The notes: generated by a model not told the origin, from the sequence alone. A stretch of DNA of 64,000 nt from Pseudomonas serbica (GCF_028823535.1 NZ_JAQIYM010000016.1:1-64000), one strand, 5' to 3'; shown: positions 44,108 through 52,820, counted from the stretch's first letter. Numbers and translations: made by a program.

Positions 44108-45240
44108 ACGAAGAACAACGCATGATCCGCGACATGGCGCGCGACTTCGCCCGCAGCGAAGTCGGCCCGCACGCCCCGGCCTGGGAAAAGGCCGGCTGGA
44201 TCGATGACGCCGTGGTGGCGCAAATGGGCGAACTAGGCCTGCTGGGCATGGTCGTGCCGGACACCTGGGGCGGCAGTTACACCGACTATGTGGCCTACGC
44301 CCTGGCCGTGGAAGAAATCTCAGCGGGCGACGGCGCCCTCGGCGCATTGATGAGCATCCACAACTCAGTGGGCTGTGGCCCGCTGTTGAAATATGGCAGC
44401 CCAACCCAGCAAGACAGCTGGCTGCCGCTTCTGGCCAGCGGCCAGGCCATTGGCTGTTTCTGCCTGACCGAGCCACAGGCCGGCACCGAAGCACACAACT
44501 TGCGCACGCGCGCCGAACTGCGCGACGGCCAGTGGGTACTCAATGGCGCCAAACAATTCGTCAGCAACGGCAAACGCGCCCGGCTGGCTATAGTCTTCGC
44601 CGTCACCGATCCGGAGCTGGGTAAAAAGGGCCTGTCGGCTTTCCTGGTGCCGACCGACAATCCCGGATTCGTAGTCGATCGCAGCGAACACAAGATGGGC
44701 ATCAAGGCATCCGATACCTGCGCGGTGACCCTGAACAACTGCACGATACCCCAGGATCATTTGCTGGGTGAGCGCGGCAAAGGCCTGGCCATTGCCCTGT
44801 CCAACCTGGAAGGCGGTCGCATCGGCATCGCCGCCCAGGCCCTGGGCATCGCCCGTGCCGCCTTCGAGGCCGCGCTGGCGTATGCCCGCGAACGCATCCA
44901 GTTCGGCAAGCCGATTATCGAACACCAAAGCGTGTCCAACCTGCTGGCTGATATGCACACCCGGCTCAATGCCAGCCGCCTGCTGGTGCTGCATGCCGCG
45001 CGTCTTAAAAGCGCCGGGCAAGCGTGCCTGTCAGAAGCCTCGCAAGCCAAGCTGTTTGCCTCGGAAATGGCTGAGCGCGTGTGCTCCAGCGCCATGCAGA
45101 TCCATGGTGGTTATGGCTACCTGGAGGATTACCCGGTGGAACGCTACTACCGCGATGCGCGCATTACCCAAATCTACGAAGGCACCAGCGAGGTCCAGCG
45201 CCTGCTGATAGCCCGCGAGCTGGCCCACTACGCGCTCTGA
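44089..45240 (+). CDS. Acyl-CoA dehydrogenase, probably isobutyryl-CoA dehydrogenase
   Basis: FAD enzyme of 383 residues introducing the alpha-beta double bond, here most likely isobutyryl-CoA to methacrylyl-CoA. The catalytic glutamate is the canonical C-terminal one, E364 in IYEGTSEVQRLLIARELA. FAD-contact segments are CFCLTEPQAGTEAHNL and KQFVSNGKRARLAIV. The start MHDIELNEEQRMIRDMARDF lies 19 bases inside the hydrolase gene, with AGGAG upstream. The short-chain (SCAD/IBD) class is inferred from the glutamate position and the mmsAB context. Confidence 0.9.
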   Translation: MHDIELNEEQRMIRDMARDFARSEVGPHAPAWEKAGWIDDAVVAQMGELGLLGMVVPDTWGGSYTDYVAYALAVEEISAGDGALGALMSIHNSVGCGPLLKYGSPTQQDSWLPLLASGQAIGCFCLTEPQAGTEAHNLRTRAELRDGQWVLNGAKQFVSNGKRARLAIVFAVTDPELGKKGLSAFLVPTDNPGFVVDRSEHKMGIKASDTCAVTLNNCTIPQDHLLGERGKGLAIALSNLEGGRIGIAAQALGIARAAFEAALAYARERIQFGKPIIEHQSVSNLLADMHTRLNASRLLVLHAARLKSAGQACLSEASQAKLFASEMAERVCSSAMQIHGGYGYLEDYPVERYYRDARITQIYEGTSEVQRLLIARELAHYAL

Positions 45241-45246
45241 GCCCCA

Positions 45247-45281
45247 GGCCGGACGCTCCCTGCGTGCGGCCGCCCCTTTTT
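45247..45281 (+). terminator. Rho-independent terminator closing the mms operon
   Basis: GGCCG-G-ACGC (45247-45256) pairs with GCGT-G-CGGCC (45262-45271) around a 5-base loop, with one internal mismatch. A T-run follows to about 45281. It lies 13 bases before the chemoreceptor ribosome site, so that gene probably needs readthrough or relies on a promoter hidden in the operon. Confidence 0.75.
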
Positions 45282-45304
45282 CTGCCCGCCTTCCGGAGTT
45301 GCCC

Positions 45305-46933
45305 ATGCTCGGCCTGCGTAATATTCCCATCAGCCGCCGCCTGTGGTTGATCCTGCTGACGTCCATCCTGATGCTGCTGACGCTCGCTGGCCTGATGCTC
45401 AAACAGAACCATGACGACCTCCATGGGGCCAAGGCGCTGAAAACCCGCCACGTGGTCGAGACGGTCAGCGGCATCCTGCGCCATTTTCACAACCTTGAAG
45501 GCCAGGGTCTCGATCGTGAGCAAGCGCAACAACGGGCCAGCGCGGTCATACGTGAGCTGCGCTATGACCGTGGGGATTACTTCTGGATCGAAGACCTCGA
45601 CACCCGCATGGTCATGCATCCCAATGCCAACCTCGAGGGCAAGCGCATGGCCGGCACCCGCGACCCTGATGGCAAGGCACTGTTCGACGAGATGGTTACC
45701 GTGGCAAACCGCGACGGCTCCGGCCTGGTGCACTACCGCTGGCCAAAGCCGGGCTCCGACGTGCCGCTGGAGAAGGTTTCCTACGTCGAACTGTTCAAGC
45801 CCTGGGGCTGGATCGTGGGCTCGGGTATCTACATCGACGACGTGCAAGTCGAGTTCCGCCGCCAGCTGGTTCAGGCCTTCGTCATTGTGATGACGATCGC
45901 CCTGCTGCTTAGCGCGCTGATCCTGCTGATCGCCCGCAGCATAGCCTCGCCACTGGCGCAGGTGGTCAATGCAATGGAGAACATCGCCAGCGGCGAAGCC
46001 GACCTGACCCACAACCTGGACAGTCGCTGGCGTGATGAGCTGGCCGCTGTGAGCCGCCACTTCAACGGGTTTACCAGCAAACTGCGCTCTGTGATCGGGC
46101 AGTCCGTGCAGACCGCCGACAGCCTGGACAAGGCCTCGCATTCGCTCGGAGAGATTGCTGGCGACAGCCAACGCCACAGCCAGCAGCAGTCACAGCAAAT
46201 GGAACTGGTGGCCGCCGCCATTCACGAAGTTTCTTACGCTGTGCAGGAAGTGGCGAAGAACGCCGAGCACGCTGCAAATGAGGTACGTCAGGCCGATCAG
46301 CAGGCGCGCCAAGGTCAGCACAACATCGACAGCAGCCTGCGCCAGATCGACCAGTTGTCCGACACCATCGGCCAGGCCGTCGAAGTGATCCAGAGCCTGG
46401 CCCAGGAAAGCACCCAGATCGGCAGCGTACTGGAAGTGATCCGCGCCATCGCCGAGCAGACCAACCTGCTGGCGCTGAATGCCGCCATTGAGGCGGCGCG
46501 AGCTGGAGAACAGGGCCGCGGATTCGCCGTGGTAGCAGACGAAGTGCGCCTGCTGGCCCAGCGCACTCAGCAGTCCATCACGCAGATCCAAGTCATGATT
46601 GAGCGCCTGCAGGGCAACTCGCAAGCGGCGGTAAAAGTCATCAATGCCAGCAGCCAAGCCGCTCAACAAACCGTGGAGCAGGCCCGCGAAACCGGTGAAA
46701 GCCTGTCCCAGATCATCACTGCGCTGCGCAACCTCACGCAGCTGAACGCCTCAATGGCCAGTGCCACCCTGGAGCAGTCCCACGTCGTCGAGGACATCAA
46801 CCAGAACGTCATACGTGCAGCTTCGCTGGCCCACGAAAATGCCCTGGCAGCAGACCAGTCCAACGAAGCTAGCCAGAAACTGCGTCAACTGGCGGGCCAG
46901 CTCAATGGGCTATTGGGGCAGTTTCGCGTATGA
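45305..46933 (+). CDS. Methyl-accepting chemotaxis protein with sCache_2 sensor
   Basis: Transmembrane chemoreceptor of 542 residues. First helix about 11-31 (LWLILLTSILMLLTLAGLML). The periplasmic single Cache (sCache_2) domain spans about 35-185, with the marker DYFWIEDLDTRMVMHPNANL and GWIVGSGIYIDDVQ. The second helix is about 195-217, then HAMP, then the cytoplasmic signalling coiled coil with the hairpin tip QTNLLALNAAIEAARAGEQG and RGFAVVADEVR. sCache_2 receptors commonly sense small carboxylates. Its position behind the mms operon suggests it detects the acid that operon consumes. The start at 45305 has GGAG seven bases upstream. Confidence 0.92.
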   Translation: MLGLRNIPISRRLWLILLTSILMLLTLAGLMLKQNHDDLHGAKALKTRHVVETVSGILRHFHNLEGQGLDREQAQQRASAVIRELRYDRGDYFWIEDLDTRMVMHPNANLEGKRMAGTRDPDGKALFDEMVTVANRDGSGLVHYRWPKPGSDVPLEKVSYVELFKPWGWIVGSGIYIDDVQVEFRRQLVQAFVIVMTIALLLSALILLIARSIASPLAQVVNAMENIASGEADLTHNLDSRWRDELAAVSRHFNGFTSKLRSVIGQSVQTADSLDKASHSLGEIAGDSQRHSQQQSQQMELVAAAIHEVSYAVQEVAKNAEHAANEVRQADQQARQGQHNIDSSLRQIDQLSDTIGQAVEVIQSLAQESTQIGSVLEVIRAIAEQTNLLALNAAIEAARAGEQGRGFAVVADEVRLLAQRTQQSITQIQVMIERLQGNSQAAVKVINASSQAAQQTVEQARETGESLSQIITALRNLTQLNASMASATLEQSHVVEDINQNVIRAASLAHENALAADQSNEASQKLRQLAGQLNGLLGQFRV

Positions 46934-46962
46934 GATGGATAAGCGCGGATGGAAATGATCCC

Positions 46963-47622
46963 ATGACTGCCTCCCAGCCAATGACGTCCCGTTGCACCAG
47001 CCCGAAATCTGTTAGGGCGAGCCCCACCGAACAAGTGCACCACTCGCGCTTCCTGGAAACCCGCAGTAAAGCGCTCGAGCTGTTCGCCAAGTGTGGCTTC
47101 AGCCGGGTAAGCATGCGCGACCTGGCCTCCCATCTGGGCATCAAGGTCGGCTCCATTTACAACCATATTGATAGCAAGGAAGCACTGCTGTACGAATTGA
47201 TCGAGGAACTCTACGAACAGTTGCTTCATGGCGCCATCCTGGTAAGCCGTCGCAAATCCGCACCCGCCGAACGACTCCACGGCCTGTTTGAGGCGCACCT
47301 CCTGCTGCATGAGCGTATGGGGGAGCATTTCCGCCTGGCGGAATATGATCTCCATTGCCTGAGCCACGAACAGCAAGCCTTGATCCTGACCCTACGTCGG
47401 CGCTATGAGGCACACTTGGTGGGAACGATAGAGCAGCTCACGGGTACAGCGGCGAGCGCCATCCAGCGCGCTACCTTGAGCAGCATTGTTTCCCTGCTAA
47501 ACCAGCTGCCGGCCTGGATTGGAGAGTCCCAGGCTGGTAAGGGAGCACGGCGCAAGTTGCTGCATGAGATAGCCATGGGAGCCCTCCACGGTGCATTGCA
47601 GGCGACTCATGCATCCGGTTGA
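46963..47622 (+). CDS. TetR-family transcriptional regulator
   Basis: A 219-residue TetR-type regulator. The N-terminal helix-turn-helix is RSKALELFAKCGFSRVSMRD, then SHLGIKVGSIYNHIDSKEAL (about residues 33-75), with an all-helical ligand domain after it. The frame is open from 46930, where ATGA overlaps the chemoreceptor stop; the ATG at 46963 is chosen because a longer N-terminal tail is atypical, but coupling from 46930 is possible. The targets are not clear. The mms operon, the chemoreceptor and the opposing acyl-CoA dehydrogenase set are all nearby, and AcrR-like regulators of this size often bind acyl-CoAs. Confidence 0.85.
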   Translation: MTASQPMTSRCTSPKSVRASPTEQVHHSRFLETRSKALELFAKCGFSRVSMRDLASHLGIKVGSIYNHIDSKEALLYELIEELYEQLLHGAILVSRRKSAPAERLHGLFEAHLLLHERMGEHFRLAEYDLHCLSHEQQALILTLRRRYEAHLVGTIEQLTGTAASAIQRATLSSIVSLLNQLPAWIGESQAGKGARRKLLHEIAMGALHGALQATHASG

Positions 47623-47671
47623 AATCTCGAAAAACCGATCATCTAACGCGCGTGAGACAGCGCCCCTAAAT

Positions 47672-47741
47672 GCCAACATGTACATTCGGCTGTAGCTCGT
47701 TGAGGCAGTCCCTTCCACCCGCTGCACGTTAACATGTTGGC
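47672..47741. repeat. Long-range perfect 10-bp inverted repeat
   Basis: GCCAACATGT (47672-47681) and ACATGTTGGC (47732-47741) are exact reverse complements with 50 bases between them, in the gap between two convergent genes. Each arm contains an ACATGT hexamer, itself palindromic. Its function is unknown; it could be a paired protein-binding site. Confidence 0.5.
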
Positions 47742-47787
47742 GGGTTAAATCAGCGCCTGACCCCAGCGGAAGCCTCCCTCATTAGTC

Positions 47788-47880
47788 GAAACCTGTGAGG
47801 GCAAGCTTGCTTGCGCAAGCGGTGGGTGACTCGACAGGGATGTTGAAGCTTCTGGCTTCTTCGCGGGCAGGCTCGCACAG
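47788..47880. repeat. Degenerate REPIN
   Basis: A forward arm like TGTGAGGGCAAGCTTGCTTG and an opposing arm CTTCGCGGGCAGGCTCGCAC, both with several mismatches to the canonical REP. It lies between the convergent TetR and acyl-CoA dehydrogenase genes. Confidence 0.55.
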
Positions 47881-47893
47881 CAGCACAAAGCGA

Positions 47894-49036
47894 CTACGCC
47901 ACCTGCATCAACTTCGCATACACCTGCAAATGGTGGTCGTCATCGCCAAACTGACGGGCAACCATCAACAGGTGCTTGGCATGGTGCGACTGCATGTATT
48001 CCCAAGTCAGGCCGATGCCGCCGTGCAACTGGATGCCCTGGTCGGCGACAAAGCGGCTGGCGCGGCTGACGATGAACTTGGCTGCGGACAGGACCCGGCT
48101 GCGCTCGTCACTGTCGGCCTGATCGGCGACGCAGGCGGCGTACAGGGTCATTGAAGTGGCCTGGTCCAGCTCGATTCGCATATCGACCATGCGGTGCTGC
48201 AATGCCTGGAACTTGCCGATCGGCTGGCCGAACTGCTGGCGGGTCTTCAAGTAATCGAGCGTCAACGCACAGGCTACCTCCATGCTGCCAACGGCCTCCG
48301 CGCATTGGGCTGCGATGCTGCGGCCCTGCTGGTAACGCAAAGCCGGCAAGGCCTGGCCCGGTTCGCCAAGGAGCGCGTCGCTGTCGACGAACACATCTTC
48401 GAGAAACAGATCGCAAGCCTTGCGCCCATCCACGGTGTCGAAGACGCGCCGATGCACGCCGCGAGCTTGCGGGTCGAGCAGGAACAGGCTGATGCCGTTC
48501 TCATCGCGCACGTTATCGCTGGTGCGTGCCGAAACCACGATCAACCCGGCGCTTTGCCCACCGACAATCACGGACTTGCGGCCGTTGAGTTTCCAGCCAC
48601 CGGTTACCGGCTCGGCGAAGGTCTGCACGTCACGCAATTGGTAATGACTCTGCGGCTCATCGACCGCCACCGCCAGTTGCAGGCTGGCGCTGGCGACTTG
48701 CGGCAACAGTCTGTCTTTCTGCGCTTCGCTGCCCAACTGGGCGATCAGGCCACCGGCAAAAATCACCGAATGCAAGTAAGGCTCAAGGCAAAGCCCGCGA
48801 CCCAGCTCGGTCATGATCAGCATGTTCTCTATGCCAGTACCCGCATAGCCGCCATACGCCTCGTCAAAAGGCACGGCGCACAACCCCAGTTCGCCCAACT
48901 GCTGCATGAACGACGCGCTGAAGCCGTGGGTGCTTTGGCGATACTGTTCACGATGCTCGAAACCGTAAACATCGCGCACCAGGCGCGCGGCGGTTTCCTG
49001 CAGCATCAGTTGCTCTTCTGTCAGTTTGAAATCCAT
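47894..49036 (-). CDS. Acyl-CoA dehydrogenase-like subunit, catalytic glutamate not evident
   Basis: A 380-residue acyl-CoA dehydrogenase family protein (MDFKLTEEQLMLQETAARLV). The C-terminal part keeps the family helix pattern (RSIAAQCAEAVGSMEVACAL; GIQLHGGIGLTWEYMQSHHA) but has neither the YEGT-type C-terminal glutamate nor an ER glutamate in helix G. The middle FAD/substrate loop also departs from the consensus (AVAVDEPQSHYQLRD). Such subunits are known in heteromeric alpha2beta2 dehydrogenases, for instance the steroid side-chain enzymes of actinobacteria. Here it would pair with the dehydrogenase gene 13 bases upstream in the transcript. It is the last gene of the 16-kb minus-strand cluster. 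Confidence 0.85.
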   Translation of the reverse strand: MDFKLTEEQLMLQETAARLVRDVYGFEHREQYRQSTHGFSASFMQQLGELGLCAVPFDEAYGGYAGTGIENMLIMTELGRGLCLEPYLHSVIFAGGLIAQLGSEAQKDRLLPQVASASLQLAVAVDEPQSHYQLRDVQTFAEPVTGGWKLNGRKSVIVGGQSAGLIVVSARTSDNVRDENGISLFLLDPQARGVHRRVFDTVDGRKACDLFLEDVFVDSDALLGEPGQALPALRYQQGRSIAAQCAEAVGSMEVACALTLDYLKTRQQFGQPIGKFQALQHRMVDMRIELDQATSMTLYAACVADQADSDERSRVLSAAKFIVSRASRFVADQGIQLHGGIGLTWEYMQSHHAKHLLMVARQFGDDDHHLQVYAKLMQVA

Positions 49037-49049
49037 GATCGGGTGCGCC

Positions 49050-50243
49050 TTAGAGTTCGAGGATCATTTTCGCGATGATGTTTTTCTGGATTTCGTTGGC
49101 CCCGCCATAGATCGAGGCCTTGCGCGCATCCAGATACTGATAGGTGGCCGCGCTGCTGTAGTCCGTGTACAGCAACGGCTCACTGCCGTAATCCAGTTCA
49201 TCCTGAATGAACGGCATGGCATACGGGCCCACGGCTTTGCTAATCAACCAGGTGATCGCCTGCCGGATCTCGGTACCCTTGATCTTCAGGAGCGAGCTCT
49301 CCGCGCCAGGGACTCCACCATCGCGAACCGCTGCCAAAGTACGCAGGCTGCTCATTTCAGCGGCCATCAACTGCATCTCGACTTCGGCGATTTGTGCCCG
49401 AAACAGCGGGTCGTCTATCAATGACCGGCCATCGCGCCGTTCTTCACTGGCGATGTGTTTCAGACGGTTGAGCAGCGCTTTGTTGTGCGCAATTCCGCCA
49501 ATGCTTGTGCGTTCATGAGTCAGCAAATACTTGGCACAGGTCCAGCCCTGATTTTCCTCGCCGACCAGATTGGCCACCGGTACCCGAACGTTGTCGAAGA
49601 ACACTTCGTTGACTTCATGCTCGCCGTCGAGGGTGATGATTGGTCGTACAGTGATGCCCGGTGTCTTCATGTCGAGCAGCAGGAAGGAAATGCCCCGCTG
49701 CTGGCGAGCCTCCGGGTCGGTGCGTACCAGGCAGAACATCCAGTCGGCATAGTGCGCCAGGGTGGTCCAGGTTTTCTGGCCGTTGACCACGTAGTGATCG
49801 TCCTCGCGTACGGCACGGGTTTTCAATGACGACAGATCGGAGCCCGCACCCGGTTCGGAGTAACCCTGGCACCACCAGTCATCGCAGCTGAGTATGCGCG
49901 GCAGAAACCGAGCCTTCTGCTGCGCCGTACCGAACTTGATGATGACCGGGGCCACCATCTTCAGGCCGAACGACACAACCTTGGGAGCGCCGGCCGCGAA
50001 GCACTCTTCGTCGAAGATATGCTTCTGCACGTCCGACCAGCCCGTGCCACCGAACTCGACGGGCCAGCCTGGAGCCAGCCAGCCCCGGCGGTTCAGCGTC
50101 CGCATCCACTGCACTTGATGCTCTTTGCTCAAGCGCTTGCCTTGGGATATCCGCTCGGCGAACTCGGTCGGCAGGTGGTCGCGCAGGAACGCCCGGACGT
50201 CCTCGCGAAAGACGCGTTCGTCCGCTGTGAAATCAATGTCCAT
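49050..50243 (-). CDS. Acyl-CoA dehydrogenase with helix-G glutamate
   Basis: A 397-residue acyl-CoA dehydrogenase. The FAD segment is CQGYSEPGAGSDLSSLKTRA, with VNGQKTWTTLAHYADW. The C-terminal position of the usual glutamate is glycine (IYGGANEIQKNIIAKMIL). A glutamate in THERTSIGGIAHNK aligns with the helix-G base used by isovaleryl- and long-chain enzymes, so this subunit should be active. The start at 50243 has GGAG upstream; eleven further codons are open before it. The next gene downstream, 13 bases away, is a second dehydrogenase-like subunit, suggesting a heteromer that acts on a bulky or branched CoA ester. Confidence 0.88.
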   Translation of the reverse strand: MDIDFTADERVFREDVRAFLRDHLPTEFAERISQGKRLSKEHQVQWMRTLNRRGWLAPGWPVEFGGTGWSDVQKHIFDEECFAAGAPKVVSFGLKMVAPVIIKFGTAQQKARFLPRILSCDDWWCQGYSEPGAGSDLSSLKTRAVREDDHYVVNGQKTWTTLAHYADWMFCLVRTDPEARQQRGISFLLLDMKTPGITVRPIITLDGEHEVNEVFFDNVRVPVANLVGEENQGWTCAKYLLTHERTSIGGIAHNKALLNRLKHIASEERRDGRSLIDDPLFRAQIAEVEMQLMAAEMSSLRTLAAVRDGGVPGAESSLLKIKGTEIRQAITWLISKAVGPYAMPFIQDELDYGSEPLLYTDYSSAATYQYLDARKASIYGGANEIQKNIIAKMILEL

Positions 50244-50296
50244 CCATCCACTCCAAAAAAACCTTTGCTCAGGCACTTATCCGAATGCTGCAAAAA

Positions 50297-50328
50297 CCTG
50301 TGGAGTCGGGCTTGCCCGCGTCCACAGG
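50297..50328. repeat. Compact REP-like hairpin
   Basis: CCTGTGGA (50297-50304) pairs with TCCACAGG (50321-50328), with a further CGGGC/GCCCG inside. It lies in the 107-bp gap between the alcohol dehydrogenase and acyl-CoA dehydrogenase genes and could limit readthrough. Confidence 0.6.
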
Positions 50329-50350
50329 GATCAGAGGCTATTCAAGGATT

Positions 50351-51436
50351 TCACTCGTCGAAAATGATCACCGAGCGAGCCAACTCACCACGGCGCAACT
50401 CATCGAACGCATCGTTGATCTGCTCCAGCTTGATGCGCTGGGAAATCATTTCGTCGAGCTTGAGCTTGCCGGCCATGTAGAAATCCACCAGGCGCGGCAT
50501 GTCCACCGGGAAGCGGTTCGACCCCATCAACGAGCCCTGGATGCGGCGTTCGTGCAGCAGTTGCAGCGGGTCCAGTTCGATTTTCAGACCGGGCTTGAGC
50601 ATGCCGATCACGGTGGCGGTACCGCCGCGCGCCAGCATGGCGAATGCTTGTTCGGCGGTTTGCTTGAGGCCGATGCATTCGAAAGCGTGGTGCACGCCGC
50701 CCCGGGTCAGCTCCATCACTTGCTTGGCCGCATCGCCGTTCTTGCCATTGATCAGGTCGGTGGCGCCGAACTGCTTGGCCAACTCCAGTTTGGAGTCGAG
50801 CATGTCGATGGCGATGATCCGCCCGGCCCCGGCCAGTGCCGCGCCGTTGATGGCTGCCAGACCGATACCGCCACAACCGATCACGGCCACAGTTTCACCC
50901 GGACGCACCTTGGCAGTGTTGAATACAGCACCAGTGCCGGTGGTGACGGCACAACCGAGCAGCGCGGCCCGGTCCAGTGGCATGTCACGACGAATCGCGA
51001 CACAGGCGTTTTCATGCACCAGCATCTGCTCGGCGAATCCTGACAGGTTGACGAACTGAGGGATTGGCTTTTGCACGTAGGTCAAGCGTGATTCTTCGTC
51101 CTTGCCACGCTTGGTTTCCGGCGACACGCAGCGCGCCAAGTGGCCGGTCACACAGTGATCGCAGTGGCCGCAAAACACAGTCAGGCAAGTGACTACGTGA
51201 TCGCCCGGCTTGACCGAACGCACTTCGGAACCGACCTGTTCAACCACGCCGGCGGCCTCATGACCCAATACCAACGGCCCCGGATACGGGAACGAGCCAT
51301 CAATCACATGCAAATCCGAATGGCAGACACCGACCGCTTTGGTACGGATCAGCACTTCACGCGGCCCCGGTTTGCTGATGCCCACTTCTTCAATGACCAG
51401 CGGGGCTCCAACCTGGTGGAATACAGCAGCTTTCAT
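50351..51436 (-). CDS. Zinc-dependent alcohol dehydrogenase
   Basis: A medium-chain NAD(P)-dependent alcohol dehydrogenase of 361 residues. Catalytic zinc ligands are the cysteine in AVGVCHSDLHV and the histidine-glutamate in LVLGHEAAGVVEQVG. The structural zinc lobe is CGHCDHCVTGHLARC with four cysteines, and the cofactor motif is VIGCGGIGLAAINGAALAGA. It should oxidise a primary alcohol to the aldehyde. It lies 28 bases downstream of an aldehyde dehydrogenase gene, giving an alcohol-to-acid pair. The frame is open further upstream, but MKAAVFHQVG at 51436 is the family start. Confidence 0.9.
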   Translation of the reverse strand: MKAAVFHQVGAPLVIEEVGISKPGPREVLIRTKAVGVCHSDLHVIDGSFPYPGPLVLGHEAAGVVEQVGSEVRSVKPGDHVVTCLTVFCGHCDHCVTGHLARCVSPETKRGKDEESRLTYVQKPIPQFVNLSGFAEQMLVHENACVAIRRDMPLDRAALLGCAVTTGTGAVFNTAKVRPGETVAVIGCGGIGLAAINGAALAGAGRIIAIDMLDSKLELAKQFGATDLINGKNGDAAKQVMELTRGGVHHAFECIGLKQTAEQAFAMLARGGTATVIGMLKPGLKIELDPLQLLHERRIQGSLMGSNRFPVDMPRLVDFYMAGKLKLDEMISQRIKLEQINDAFDELRRGELARSVIIFDE

Positions 51437-51464
51437 GGCAGTTCTCTCAAGAATGAAATGGGGT

Positions 51465-52820
51465 TCAGGCCGGGTTCGGTGCGGTACGCAGCACGGCTTT
51501 GGCATGGCTGAAGGTGCGGAAACCGTCGATGCCGTGATAAGCACCCATGCCGCTCTGACCGACGCCGCCGAACGGCAGGCCTTCGGTACTGGCATGGCTC
51601 AACACGCCATTGAGGGTCACGCCACCGGAACAGGTGCGGCTCAGCACATGCGCTTCCTCGGCGGCATCGTTGCCGAAGTAATACAGGGCCAACGGACGCG
51701 GGCGCGCATTGATCCGGGCGATCACTTCGGTGATGGAGTCGTAGGGTTTGATCGGCAGCAGCGGGCCGAAGATTTCGTCCTGCATCACTTGCAGGTCGTC
51801 TCCCGGGTCGCGCAACAGAGTCGGCACAATCTTGTTGCGCGTCCCCTCGTTAAAGTCTTCCGCGGCCGCGTTCAGTTCGATCAGCTCGACACCGGCGTCG
51901 CGCGCTTCACTGAGGTAGCCCAGCAAACGCTCGTAATGGCGGCTGTTGATGATCGAGGTGTATTCGGGGTTGTCCTTGAGCGTCGGCAAGAACCCGGCAA
52001 CCACTGCTTTGGCAATGGCAATGAAGGTATCGACCGATTCCCTTGGCACAAACACGTAATCCGGCGCGACGCACAGCTGCCCGGCGTTGAGCAGCTTGCC
52101 GATGACGGTCTTGGCCACCGCGTCCTTGAAATCCGCAGTACGGGAAATGATGGTAGGCGACTTGCCGCCCAGTTCCAGGGTCACCGGGACCAGGTTTTGC
52201 GCCGCCGCGCGCAGAACGTGTTTGCCGATGCTGGTAGCCCCAGTGAACAACAGATGGTCAAACGGCTGACCGCAGAACGCCTGGCCAACATCCGCACCGC
52301 CCAGCACCACCGCCACTTCGTCTTCGGCGTAGACCGAACGGATCAGCCGCGCAATCAGGGCCGAAGTATGCGGGGTGAATTCCGAGGGCTTGATCATCAC
52401 CCGGTTGCCGGCGGCCAAGGCGCCGGCGAGTCCGCTGAAGACCATGTAGCCCGGGACGTTCCACGCGGTGACAATGCCCACTACACCCAGGGGCTGATAC
52501 TGAACCCAGGCTTCACCGGCTCTGGCCTTACGCTTTTCAGGACGCATCCACTCGGCCACTTCGGCCTGGGTCTGCTTGAGGGTGGCCAGCGGCGACAACA
52601 CTTCGCTGCCCCTGGAGAATCCAGGGCTGCGATGACCGAAGTCAGCTGTCAGGGCGTCGATGATTTCCTGCTCGTGGCGGACCAGTAGACCGATCGCCCG
52701 CCCGAGCAGTTCGCAGCGCTGCTCGGCGCTCCAGGGTTCGCTGCCCAGGAAGGCCGCCCGCTGTATTTCCAGAACCGAACGGATGTCCGTGCTCGTCCAA
52801 CTCTCGATGGCGCTCATCAC
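51465..52820 (-). CDS. Aldehyde dehydrogenase, coniferyl-aldehyde-dehydrogenase-like
   Basis: NAD(P)-dependent aldehyde dehydrogenase of 451 residues, the short form typical of the CalB/coniferyl aldehyde dehydrogenase branch and of class 3 fatty aldehyde enzymes. The catalytic cysteine is C250 in NAGQLCVAPDY, and the general base is in VTLELGGKSPTI. NAD contacts include QPLGVVGIVTAWNVPGYMVF and FTGATSIGKHVLRAAA. Coupled with the alcohol dehydrogenase behind it, it would take an alcohol to a carboxylate. An ATG at 52817 is an equal alternative start. The true aldehyde is unknown. Confidence 0.88.
   Translation of the reverse strand: MMSAIESWTSTDIRSVLEIQRAAFLGSEPWSAEQRCELLGRAIGLLVRHEQEIIDALTADFGHRSPGFSRGSEVLSPLATLKQTQAEVAEWMRPEKRKARAGEAWVQYQPLGVVGIVTAWNVPGYMVFSGLAGALAAGNRVMIKPSEFTPHTSALIARLIRSVYAEDEVAVVLGGADVGQAFCGQPFDHLLFTGATSIGKHVLRAAAQNLVPVTLELGGKSPTIISRTADFKDAVAKTVIGKLLNAGQLCVAPDYVFVPRESVDTFIAIAKAVVAGFLPTLKDNPEYTSIINSRHYERLLGYLSEARDAGVELIELNAAAEDFNEGTRNKIVPTLLRDPGDDLQVMQDEIFGPLLPIKPYDSITEVIARINARPRPLALYYFGNDAAEEAHVLSRTCSGGVTLNGVLSHASTEGLPFGGVGQSGMGAYHGIDGFRTFSHAKAVLRTAPNPA

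Noticed and set aside
40327..44494. Long antisense frames opposite mmsA, mmsB and the hydrolase gene
   Set aside because: Same shadow effect; the plus-strand genes are unmistakable and overlap as an operon.
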